Shown: positions 46,103-54,059 of the stretch, in pieces
How the letters are laid out: every line of letters begins with the position of its first letter
Position numbering within the stretch: the first letter of the stretch is position 1
DNA from: AP-15 sp963750195
GTDB lineage: Bacteria > Pseudomonadota > Alphaproteobacteria > ATCC43930 > CGMCC-115725
Length of the DNA: 64,000 nucleotides
Assembly (NCBI GenBank): GCA_963750195.1
Contig: CAVVPS010000012.1
Span: 1 to 64,000, forward strand
Direction: 5' to 3'
Made by a program: the position numbers and the translations under genes
The notes under the pieces: model-generated
Told to the model about the DNA's origin: nothing
Database searches by the model: none
Seen by the model: the letters and a program-made list of their open reading frames with translations, nothing else

Positions 46103-46899
46103 TCAACCCCGCCGCATCATCCGCAAGGTCGATCCGGCGTCAACCGAGACGACTGATCCGGTAATGCCGCGGGCGTTGGCCCGCGACGCCAGAAACACAT
46201 AAGCGCCGGCAAGGTCGGCCGGGTCGAGCGCCAGTTGCAACGGGTTGCCCGCGGCGATCCGCTCGGCCGCACCCGGAAGATCGAATTGCGAGCGATCTTC
46301 GAGTTGCAAGGCCGCGACACTGCGCAGATCGGTCATCGTCCCGCCAGGAGCGACGCCGTTCACCCGGATATTCGGCCCCAATTCGACCGCCAATTGCCGG
46401 ATAATGCCGACCACCGCATGCTTTGAGGCGGTGTAGATCACGCCGCCGCCAGCGGAGGTAAATCCCGCCCCCGATGCGGTGAAAATCATGCAGCCCTTGC
46501 TTTTGCCGAGTTCGTGGAGCGTCGCCTTGGCGCCCAGGATGCAGCCCTTGACGTTTACCGCGAACAACTCGTCGCAGGCGGCAGCGATGCTGGCTTCCGC
46601 CAAGTCGGCAAGCCGCAGGAAACCGTCGAGCACGCCCGCATTGCCGACGAAAATGTCGAGCCGGCCGAACGCGGCGACAGTTTCCGCGACCGCCCGCTTG
46701 TTGTCGTCGAGCCGGCTCACATCGCCGCTGATTGCGGTCACCTGATCGCCGAACCGCGCCCGCAGCTCCTCGCCGCGGCCGGGACGCGGTCCATGACCGC
46801 GACCCGCGCGCCCTCCTCGACATAACGTTCGACGACGGCCCGGCCGATGCCCGAGCCGCCGCCCGTGACCAGCGCTACCTGCCCGTCGAGCCAGCCCAT
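46103..46899 (-). CDS. cis-dihydrodiol dehydrogenase-like SDR, one frame break
   Basis: Short-chain dehydrogenase that would rearomatise the cis-dihydrodiol made by the Rieske oxygenase, reducing NAD+. N-terminal MGWLDGQVALVTGGGSGIGRAV (nucleotide motif) from the ATG at 46899. After a frame slip in 46770-46785 it continues with ELRARFGDQVTAISGDVSRLD, FVGNAGV, INVKG-like FAVNVKGCILG, MIFTASGAGFTSAGGG and the catalytic YTASKHAVVG, then NIRVNGVAPGGTMTDLR. This matches the BphB/HcaB/NidB dihydrodiol dehydrogenase group. 797 nt equals 265 codons plus two bases, normal for the family once corrected. Confidence 0.85.
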
Positions 46900-46930
46900 G
46901 ACGCCCTCCCGCTGACGGTACCCGCGCGCC

Positions 46931-47221
46931 TCAGCGCGTGCGCTTGTATTCGTAGTCCTCGCGCTCGCCATTGCCGACCCGCAGCCCCGAGGGCAGCGGC
47001 GGCCGCGTGGTGTTGACCTTGGCGTGGACGTCGAGCGCCGCCTGGTCGGTCCAGCGTTCGAGCAATGCAAGCTTGTCGGGGTTGACGACGCTCTGAAAGA
47101 CCTCGAACTGCTCGCAGCCCGGTTCCTTCATGACCTCCAAACAGCGTCCCCTAAAGGCCTGCGCCAGTTCCCCGCCCTTGCCGGGCGCGGCGGTGATCGT
47201 GACCACCAGTCTGAGCGACAT
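46931..47221 (-). CDS. antibiotic biosynthesis monooxygenase (ABM) domain protein
   Basis: 96 aa small ferredoxin-like alpha+beta protein: MSLRLVVTITAAPGKGGELAQAF, CEQFEVFQSVVNPDKLALLERW, ending EYKRTR. GGAGGAAGA lies just upstream of the ATG. ABM proteins act as cofactor-less oxygenases on quinols or as accessory proteins. In an aromatic catabolic operon it may protect against or process quinone side products. Specific role unknown. Confidence 0.85.
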   Translation of the reverse strand: MSLRLVVTITAAPGKGGELAQAFRGRCLEVMKEPGCEQFEVFQSVVNPDKLALLERWTDQAALDVHAKVNTTRPPLPSGLRVGNGEREDYEYKRTR

Positions 47222-47300
47222 TTCTTCCTCCCGACACGTTGCCACCACGGAAGACGACCGGGGCAGCGCCGCGGCATCGCGCGACGCCGCCCCGCGCGCC

Positions 47301-48425
47301 TCAGTTCAGCCCGTACAAGCCCATGGCGCCGCCCGCCATGACCTGGTGCTTGGTCTCGGGCGAGAGACCTTCCATGCGATCCATGATCATTTTCGGGGCG
47401 CCGGGGAAGAAGCCGTCCGGGTGCGGGTAGTCGGTCGCCCACAGGATCTTGTGCGGCCCGATGTAATCGGCCAGCGCCTTGATGCTGCCCTCGACCGGCT
47501 CGAACGAGATCCAGCAATTGCGTTGGAACAATTCGCTCGGCCGCGTCGTCAGGCCGGAATCGTTGAAGCCCTGATCGTCGAAATGGCGGTCCATGCGGTC
47601 GAGCCAGGGCGCGATCCAGCCGCCGCCCGATTCGAGGAAGGCGATGCGGATTTTCGGATGGCGTTCGCAGACGCCGCCCCAGATCACGCTCATGCAGGCC
47701 AGCATCATTTCCATCGTATGGCTGATGATGTGGCGGGCGCCGCGGCCCTCGAAGCGGTCGACGCCGACCGTCGGCATGCCGCTCGATGCGCCCTCGTGAA
47801 AGCCGATCGCGAAATCGAGATCCTCGGCCGCCTGCCAGAACGGCTCGTAGCGTTCGTCGTGGATCATCTTGTCGCTGTACGGGTTGGGCCGGATAAAGCC
47901 GCCGCGGAAGCCCAATTCCTTCTTCGCGAACTGCATCTCCTTGATCGCCAGCTCAACCGATTGCAACGGCAGCATCGCGACCCCGAACAGCCGGTCGGGA
48001 TAGGGCTTGCAGTAATCGGCGAGCCAGCGGTTATAGGCGCGGCACACCGCGGCCGCGAGCTCGGGGTCATGGATTGCGCCCGAGAACAACCCGAGGCTCG
48101 GATAGAGAAAGGCGGCGTCGATGCCGTCGGCATCCATATCGGGGATGCGCTTATGCGGGTCGAACCCGCCGGGCTTGCCGTCCTTGTATTCCATCGTGTC
48201 GGCCGCGACCACTCCCTGGCGGGCGCCGACCGCGCCGATCCGGCCGATGCCGAGCTGGGCATTGCCGACCGTGTGCTCCTCGATGACCAGCCGCTCCTTG
48301 CCGTTCTCGCCCTTGACGATCTTCGGCGCCCGATCGCGAAATTTCGGGTCGATGTATTTGTCCCACAGATCGAGCGGCTCGAGGATATGACCGTCGGCAT
48401 CGATGACGTTGTAAGCGTTGCGCAT
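47301..48425 (-). CDS. amidohydrolase-2 family metal-dependent hydrolase or decarboxylase
   Basis: 374 aa TIM-barrel enzyme. Metal-binding DxDxH start VIDADGHILEPLDLWDKY, MDADGIDAAFLYPSLGLF, RGGFIRPNP, DFAIGFHEGA, HPKIRIAFLESGGGWIAPWL and the C-terminal Asp in WATDYPHPDG. Relatives include resorcylate- and ACMS-type decarboxylases and related aromatic-pathway hydrolases, so decarboxylation or hydrolysis of a ring-derived carboxylate is likely. First gene of the aromatic operon, 48 bp downstream of the operator-like palindrome; start MRNAYNVIDADGH. Confidence 0.9.
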   Translation of the reverse strand: MRNAYNVIDADGHILEPLDLWDKYIDPKFRDRAPKIVKGENGKERLVIEEHTVGNAQLGIGRIGAVGARQGVVAADTMEYKDGKPGGFDPHKRIPDMDADGIDAAFLYPSLGLFSGAIHDPELAAAVCRAYNRWLADYCKPYPDRLFGVAMLPLQSVELAIKEMQFAKKELGFRGGFIRPNPYSDKMIHDERYEPFWQAAEDLDFAIGFHEGASSGMPTVGVDRFEGRGARHIISHTMEMMLACMSVIWGGVCERHPKIRIAFLESGGGWIAPWLDRMDRHFDDQGFNDSGLTTRPSELFQRNCWISFEPVEGSIKALADYIGPHKILWATDYPHPDGFFPGAPKMIMDRMEGLSPETKHQVMAGGAMGLYGLN

Positions 48426-48473
48426 GATCCGTCTCCTATCGGACACCAGAGAGCAACCAACCAAGGGCGACGT

Positions 48474-48493
48474 TACCAAACAAGCGTTTGGTA
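48474..48493. promoter_or_regulatory. TetR-type operator palindrome
   Basis: Perfect inverted repeat TACCAAAC-AAGC-GTTTGGTA (8-bp arms, 4-nt spacer). It lies between the tetR stop (48525) and the first gene of the aromatic operon (start 48425), at promoter distance. Size and symmetry fit TetR-family operators; binding by the neighbouring regulator is inferred. Confidence 0.75.
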
Positions 48494-48524
48494 GCGAAAA
48501 ACCTATCCTCCCGATCGGGCTTTG

Positions 48525-49175
48525 TCAAAGCCGAGCAGCGCGGCGGCGAGCGCCCGCCTCGACACTGCTCGGCGTCGGGCGACTGCCGGCCGGCGCGCGG
48601 CGTGGTTTGGCCGCGGCGAGACCGGCGAGCGCCAGCGAGGTGAATTGCTCGGCGACCTCTTGAACGCTGAGGCGACCCTGCGGATCGTACCATTTGTACG
48701 CCCAGTTCAGCATTCCCAGCAGCCCATACGACGTCACCTGGATATCGAGCTCGGCGCGAAATTCCCCGTTCTCGACCCCGTCGCGCAGGATCTGCTGCCA
48801 GCACCCCTCATAATCTTTTGGCGAAAAGCCGATCATCTCGCGAAACCGGCGCTTCACCGACTCGCGCTCGCGCAGATAGACGAAAAGATGCGGGTAATGG
48901 CGGTCGAACGCTTCGAGATGCGCCAAAATCGCCCGGCGCAGCTTCTCGGTCGGCGCTAAATCCGCATCGGCGATCGCGGCGATCGTCCGATACATTTGCG
49001 CGATCGGCTCTTTGACGACGAGATAGAGCAACGCCTCCTTGCTCTCGAAATGATGATAGAGGCTGCCCTTCAGGATGCCGACCTCGTCGGCGATGTCGCG
49101 CACCGTCGCGGCGTGATAGCCCTTGGTCCGGAACACCTTCGCCGCCGCCGCAACGATCTCGTCGAGCGTGGCCAT
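48525..49175 (-). CDS. TetR-family transcriptional regulator
   Basis: 216 aa. N-terminal TetR HTH (residues about 1-50): MATLDEIVAAAAKVFRTKGY, TVRDIADEVGILKGSLYHHF, ESKEALLYLVV. The rest is the helical ligand-binding dimer domain, with a disordered Arg/Ala/Pro tail (AKPRRAPAGSRPTPSS). Placed upstream of and in the same direction as the Rieske operon and divergent from the acyl-CoA dehydrogenase-type gene, so it probably represses one or both. Its likely operator is the palindrome at 48474-48493. TetR members of this layout often bind CoA-thioester or aromatic ligands. Confidence 0.93.
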   Translation of the reverse strand: MATLDEIVAAAAKVFRTKGYHAATVRDIADEVGILKGSLYHHFESKEALLYLVVKEPIAQMYRTIAAIADADLAPTEKLRRAILAHLEAFDRHYPHLFVYLRERESVKRRFREMIGFSPKDYEGCWQQILRDGVENGEFRAELDIQVTSYGLLGMLNWAYKWYDPQGRLSVQEVAEQFTSLALAGLAAAKPRRAPAGSRPTPSSVEAGARRRAARL

Positions 49176-49354
49176 TTTTACATGATCTCCCGATTAAGTG
49201 CCGCGGCTCCAACTGCTTCGTCCGATGCGGGCGTTGATCGTAGCGTGCTCTTGCCGTCGACGCGAGACCTTATGCCACCGCTGCCCTTTCGCGTTGTCGC
49301 GGTTTCGCCATCGGCGCATGCTGACCTCCCCGGGAGGGGCCAGAGGAGAACAAA

Positions 49355-50568
49355 ATGACCAGCGCCACGATCCGCGGCGCCCTGCCGCCGACCCCGGAGG
49401 AGCTGATCCGGCGCGCCCGCGATCTGGTCCCCGAGATCCGCGCCTTGGCCGAGGAAACCGAGCGCAACCGCACCATTTCCCCGCATATCATCGCCCGAAT
49501 TCGCGATGCCGAACTGTTGCGCACGACGCGGCCAAAGGAGTTCGGCGGCTTTGAATTCGACCCCACCGTCGCGCTCGAAATCGCCTTGACGATCTCGGCC
49601 GCCTGCGCCTCGACCGGCTGGGCGGTCAACGGCGCGCTTTCCAACGGCATCTCGTTCGGTCATTACCCGATCGAAACGCAGCGCGAATTATGGGGCGATG
49701 GCGCCGACCCGTTCAGCTGCGCCTGTTTTGCCCCGACCGGCGCCGCGGTCGCGACCGACTGGCGGCTATGTGCTGAACGGCAAATGGTCGTTCGCCAGCG
49801 GCGTCGACCATGCGAGCTGGATCCGGCTCGGCGCTTTGATCAAATCGCCGGACGCCGCCCCGTCCTCCGATGGCGCGTTCTTCCTGCTGCCGACGGGCGA
49901 GGTCGAGATCGAGGACAATTGGTTCGTCTATGGCCTATGCGGCACCGGCAGCAAGAACATCATCGTGCACGACGCCTTCGTGCCCGAACATCGCGTGTTG
50001 CGGTTTGCCGACACCCGCGCCGGCCGCACCTCGGGCGCGGAACATCACCGCAACCCGCTCTACCGCCTGCCGTTATTGGTATTGGGCGCCTCGATGCTGG
50101 CCTCGACCGCGGTCGGCGCCGCCAAGGGCGCGCGTTGCCGACTATCTGGAAATGACCACGGGCCGCAAGACCCGCGGCGCGCTCGCCGGCGGCGGGCTGG
50201 CGATGGCCGAGTTCGCCACGGTCCAGCTGCGCTTCGCCGAGGCCTCGGCCGCGGCCGAAGCCGCCGAGCTGATCCTGATGACCAATCTCCGCAACGCGAT
50301 GGCGAAATTACGCGCCGGGGAAGAAATCACCGTCGCCGACCGCATCCATGCCCGCCGCGACCAGGCCTACGCGACAAAGCTCGCCTTGCAGGCGGTCGAA
50401 GCCCTCAATGCCTCGACCGGCGGCGCCGGCTTGCTGCTCGGCAATCCGATCCAGCGCGCCTGGCGCGACGTCAATGCCGTCGCCCGCCATGTCAGCCTCA
50501 ATTGGGATGCGGTCGGCACGATGTACGGTCAGCACGCCTTCGGCCTCGAACCCAAGGGGCAGTATTAG
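49355..50568 (+). CDS. acyl-CoA dehydrogenase-fold flavin monooxygenase (HsaA-like), two frame breaks
   Basis: About 404 codons in three frames. Segment 1 MTSATIRGALPPTPEELIRRA ... PKEFGGFEFDPTVALEIAL, SAACASTGWAVNGALSN (GxxSxGW-like FMN region). Segment 2, from about 49760, GGYVLNGKWSFASGVDHASW, VEIEDNWFVYGLCGTGS. Segment 3, from about 50133, VADYLEMTTGRKTRG, ALNASTGGAGLLLGNPIQRAWRDVNAVARH, LNWDAVGTMYGQHAFGL. The FASG and RDxxAxxxH motifs are those of group D flavin monooxygenases (HsaA, HpaB-like). These hydroxylate phenols with FMNH2 from a separate reductase. The breaks look like single-base indels. AGAGGAG precedes the ATG. A partner in the aromatic pathway, divergent from tetR. Confidence 0.83.
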
Positions 50569-50763
50569 CGCATCTGCCGACGCCCCGCCCTGGCATCGGT
50601 CACGGCTCGGCGCCCCGCGGCTTGCCAATCGGGAGCAAAGGCAAAGGCAAAAACGCGTGCTTACGATGTGGCCTGTCGCCGTCCGCTTAGAGGGGAAGCG
50701 CGGGGCGGCAGCTCGCGGCACCACGGCCATAGAAGCAATTAAAATTGCGAATTTCGCCGGCAG

Positions 50764-50779
50764 TGTGATCCGCTTCACA
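50764..50779. promoter_or_regulatory. CRP-type site TGTGA-N6-TCACA
   Basis: Exact match to the CRP core consensus (TGTGATCCGCTTCACA), 58 bp upstream of the lipoprotein start at 50838. A second exact match is at 52501-52516 in the same island. Confidence 0.6.
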
Positions 50780-50837
50780 TCGGCTCGCCAGATACGGACA
50801 GTACGATGACCGAAAATTAAGTCGGAGAGGAAGAGCC

Positions 50838-51923
50838 TTGATCGATTGCATCGCCGCAGCCCGGAGCGAACGGAATTTTTCTCGCCAATCCGCCGCAGTC
50901 CTGATTATCGCATGCACTGGCGCGTTGCTGCCGGCATGTTCGCCCTACGTCTATTCCGACAGCGTGCAGACCCTGAACACCAAGATGCACGCAGTGGACA
51001 GCTGCGTACCAAGACACCGCACTGAGGATTGCAGCTGAAAAGCAACTTGCCGATCGCATTAAATGGGTTAGCGGTAGAACCGCACTGGTGCTCACTCCGG
51101 GGTGTGCCGTAGATCCGGACGCGACCAAAGAGCCGTGCGCGCTAACATCGACCACAGCAAAGAAGCCCGCCTTGGTGGCCGTTGATACCGCCAGTCAAAC
51201 CCCCTTCAAAGACAACATCCGCCTCGCAGGTATGCAAACCTACGCCCGTGCCTGCGCCCTCGCCACAGGCGCAATCCATTTGGGCGGTGAAAGACCTTAC
51301 ACCGGCGGAGCTGATAACGCGGTTGGACAACTATGCTGCGGCACTCGCCGCGGTCACAAAGGCGCAAGACCGCGCGGATTTCGACAACGCCGCCGCCAAG
51401 GTCAGTGCCGCGGTCGCCACGTTGGCTGGCCCGTACGGGCCCCCGGCGAAAGCGGGAAGCAGCGCATTGTTGTGGCTGGTGGGGCAGGACCTCGACCATC
51501 GCCGGCTTGAGGAGCTGCACAATGCGACCGAAGCCGCTTGTAAGCCCGTGCATGAGCTAACCGAGGCCCTCGGCGCAAACCTCAAAAACCAGCGGGGTGA
51601 CAGGCTTGACGGGCTCCACGAGCTGATGAGGTCGAAGATCCTCGCGCTGAACAACCTTCGAGTGCACCAGCATGCTACCGGTGCGGCCTACGGCGCGGCG
51701 ATCGACGATTTGCAGTCCACAGTCGATGCATACCAGCACGGTTCGGGCAACCGACCCGCAAGCGGCGACGCGCGCGCTCAGCAACGCTCATGACGCGCTG
51801 GTTTTGGCCGTGCGCAACGACGAGGGACAGACCGACGCTCTGATCAGCGCGACACAAGCCTTTGCGCAGAACGCCGACGCCCTCGCCTCAGCCGCCGCTG
51901 TTCCTTCCGCCAAAAAGTCGTAA
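50838..51923 (+). pseudogene. lipoprotein of unknown function, frame-broken
   Basis: Starts MIDCIAAARSERNFSRQ ... LIIACTGALLPACSPYVYS, a lipoprotein signal with lipobox (LLPAC). The sequence continues in other frames: TAYQDTALRIAAEKQLADRIKW (from about 51015), LTPGCAVDPDATKEPCALTS, then from about 51265 QSIWAVKDLTPAELITRLDNY and a long helical segment (KAQDRADFDNAAAKVSAAVA, EAACKPVHELTEALGANLKN), and from about 51755 TDPQAATRALSNAHDALVLA to the stop at 51923. At least three breaks. Total about 360 codons, mostly helical and envelope-anchored. No family recognised. Could be intact in the living genome if the breaks are sequencing errors. Confidence 0.65.
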
Positions 51924-51936
51924 GAGGAGATCAGAC

Positions 51937-52308
51937 GTGAACCAGCCGCCGACTGTAGAAGATATTGAAAACGCCTGTGACGCAGCTCTTGCTGCCCTGG
52001 GCAAGGCGATCACCCAGATCGAAGCTGAATCGGATCAGACCAAGCCAGGCCCGCATCGCGATCAACTGGAGAAGCGCTCGGACGACTTGATGGATGAGCG
52101 CCGCGCTATCCGCGCCGCCGCAGACAGGGAGATCCTTTCGCTTCCCAACGTCATTAAAGCTGCCGCGACTCTCGATCGACTGTCGAGCGATATGATGGCG
52201 ACGGCCAAAGAACTTCCCGATGCGGCAAGCAGCTTGGATAAGGCCACCGCGCTTTTATCGCTAGGCCAGCAATTCAACGATCTCATTGCCAAGGCGCGCG
52301 CGACCTGA
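51937..52308 (+). CDS. small helical protein of unknown function
   Basis: 123 aa from a GTG start with AAGAGGAGA directly upstream, 13 nt after the lipoprotein stop, so probably co-transcribed. All helical: VEDIENACDAALAALGKAIT, KPGPHRDQLEKRSDDLMDER, LDRLSSDMMATAKELPDAAS. No signal peptide or TM. The frame is intact, unlike its neighbours. Function unknown. Confidence 0.72.
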   Translation: MNQPPTVEDIENACDAALAALGKAITQIEAESDQTKPGPHRDQLEKRSDDLMDERRAIRAAADREILSLPNVIKAAATLDRLSSDMMATAKELPDAASSLDKATALLSLGQQFNDLIAKARAT

Positions 52309-52706
52309 AATTAAGTCTTCATTAAGTGTACTCGCACGCTGCTTTTACGGAGCTCGAAATCTAATAAATACGCTGTGTGGATGGGTACGGTCCTTAACCC
52401 AAGCATGTTGAATGTTAACCCCAAGTATCTCGAACGTTCTGATCGAGGTCTTGAGGCGCCGAGCCTGACCCTCCCAGCTGCTGAAAAAATTGCCGTGACG
52501 TGTGAGCTAGCTCACACATCTTCGTAACTCGGCGGGGTAGTACTGGCATTGCCCTTGGGCGCTCGAAGCCGTTACCAGGTGGCCGAACCCCTTGCGGCGC
52601 TGGCGCCGCAGAGCGCACAGTTGGGCACGGACGCCTTGGCCTGTCCGTCGATATCGCGGACAATCCATCGACCAGGTTGGGCAAACGCACTTTCAGGGAG
52701 AGAACG
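52309..52706. other. intergenic region with a CRP-like palindrome
   Basis: 398 bp without a supported gene. It begins relatively AT-rich (52310-52430) and contains the 18-bp palindrome at 52500-52517, which could serve the lysozyme gene. Confidence 0.55.
52500..52517. promoter_or_regulatory. perfect 18-bp palindrome with CRP consensus
   Basis: GTGTGAGCTAGCTCACAC is fully self-complementary and contains TGTGA-N6-TCACA. Located 190 bp upstream of the lysozyme start. Together with 50764-50779 it suggests cAMP-CRP-type control of the island (inference). Confidence 0.6.
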
Positions 52707-53152
52707 ATGCTGAGAACGATCAACGACGCCGGGCTTAATCTGATCAAGTCCTTTGAAGGTCTGAGGCTCGATGCGTATCGAGACGTGGCGGGGATTTGGA
52801 CGATCGGCTACGGCCATATCCGCGGCGTGAGCGAAGGCATGACCATTACCGAAGAACAAGCCACGAGTTCCTGCAACAGGACTTGGCTGATACCGAGTCG
52901 GCCGTCGATGCTGTGACCTCGGCCGCGCCGACCACAAACAACCAATACGCGGCAATGGTTTCCCTCTGTTTTAATATCGGAACGGGAAATTTTCAGACAT
53001 CTTCGGTTCTGCGATTTCACTCGTGAACGCGACTACACCTCCGCCGCTGACGCATTTCTGCTTTGGGATAAGTCGCATGTGAATGGCCAGCTCGTAGAAG
53101 TCCAGGGCTGCTCAGACGGCGGGAGGCGGAAAAGGCCTTGTACTCGACTTAA
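52707..53152 (+). pseudogene. GH24 phage-type lysozyme, frame-broken
   Basis: Peptidoglycan muramidase related to T4/P22-type endolysins, about 148 codons. MLRTINDAGLNLIKSFEGLRL (catalytic Glu in SFEG), DAYRDVAGIWTIGYGH (Asp and Thr of the E-D-T triad). After a slip near 52862 it continues EFLQQDLADTESAVDAVTS, QYAAMVSLCFNIGTGNFQ; after about 53022 ERDYTSAADAFLLWDKSHVN; after about 53108 LLRRREAEKALYST and TAA. The complete GH24 pattern is present across frames, so an indel-damaged but full-length gene is likely. No signal peptide, holin or other phage gene is adjacent. GGGAG lies upstream of the ATG. Confidence 0.8.
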
Positions 53153-53160
53153 GACGCAAT

Positions 53161-53613
53161 GTGATCAGGCGAACCGCTCGGTTTCTTGCGCTGCTGGCGT
53201 GGTCGGGTTTACTCTGTAGCGCTTCGGGTGCGGCCGGATTGGAGCACGCGCCGGCGGAGTGGCGTGGCGCGTGGCTGTTGGACCGGGATGCCGGAGCATC
53301 GGCGGTCAGCGCCCTCGATCCCGCGCAAGCGCGTGCATTGCTCGGCACAACCTTGTCGCTGGACGGAGGTGCCGCGCTCGGCGAACTTCCATGCCCGTCG
53401 CCGAGCTTTCAAGTGTCGAGCGAGGCGAAAGAAGATTTCACCGTAGATTTTCGCATCCAGCCAGCCGACGTCGGTATCAAGGATGATCCGGTAAGCGTGC
53501 TAAATATCGAATGCGGGAACTATGCATATAGCTTCATTCGTCTCGCGGCCGATCGTGGCCTGGTAATCTACCAAGGCCACTTTTTCGGCGCCACTAAGCG
53601 TGGAAGCCAATAG
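53161..53613 (+). CDS. secreted protein of unknown function
   Basis: 150 aa from a GTG at 53161, 8 nt after the lysozyme stop. Signal peptide MIRRTARFLALLAWSGLLCSASGAAG, then APAEWRGAWLLDRDAGAS, a Cys in LGELPCPSPSFQ and another in VLNIECGNYAYSF that may pair, and strands near the end (ADRGLVIYQGHFFGAT). It follows the lysozyme closely and is probably co-transcribed, so it may act in the periplasm as a partner or inhibitor (speculative). No family recognised. Confidence 0.68.
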   Translation: MIRRTARFLALLAWSGLLCSASGAAGLEHAPAEWRGAWLLDRDAGASAVSALDPAQARALLGTTLSLDGGAALGELPCPSPSFQVSSEAKEDFTVDFRIQPADVGIKDDPVSVLNIECGNYAYSFIRLAADRGLVIYQGHFFGATKRGSQ

Positions 53614-54059
53614 CAACACAGCGTCCGTCCGGCGATACCGCCCGCACCTGCTCCTCATATCTTTACCCAACCTGCAACCCTTACCCCGCAGCACATCCCC
53701 ACAACAAATATCCCCTTCTTTATATTCCACTTCTCTTCCCGGCGAAGGCCGGGACCCATTTTTGCCGTGGATACCGGCCCTCGTCAGCATGACGGATGGG
53801 TGGATGCGATCCGTCAGGTCGTATCCAAAAGGGGTATGAACCAGACAGATGGTTCCCGGTTTCTCTTCCTCATCGCCCCGTGCGCCCTTCAGCCCACGGA
53901 CATGTTCCGTGGGGAAAGCGGCGGTCCAGGTGCCGTTGGTACGGTGTTAGCTGCTGCCCTGGGCGCCCGCTTTCGCGGGCATGACGGAAAAGAGGGCGAG
54001 TACCGCGTCAAATTCGTCCCCCTAGCCTATGGCCCGCGCAAGCGGATTTGCGCGACGCC
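53614..54059. other. intergenic region made of palindromic repeat elements
   Basis: 446 bp without a gene. It contains GGCGAAGGCCGGGACCC near 53740, the CCCACGGA-N5-TCCGTGGG palindrome at 53893-53913, and GCCCGCTTTCGCGGGC near 53968, a palindrome type widespread between genes of alphaproteobacteria. Confidence 0.6.
53893..53913. repeat. REP-like palindrome CCCACGGA-N5-TCCGTGGG, second copy
   Basis: Same arms and spacer length as 46063-46083; spacer CATGT here, CTTGA there. Confidence 0.6.

Noticed and set aside
52707..53152. Prophage based on the lysozyme
   Set aside because: No capsid, tail, terminase, integrase or holin genes are nearby; one GH24 gene is not enough.
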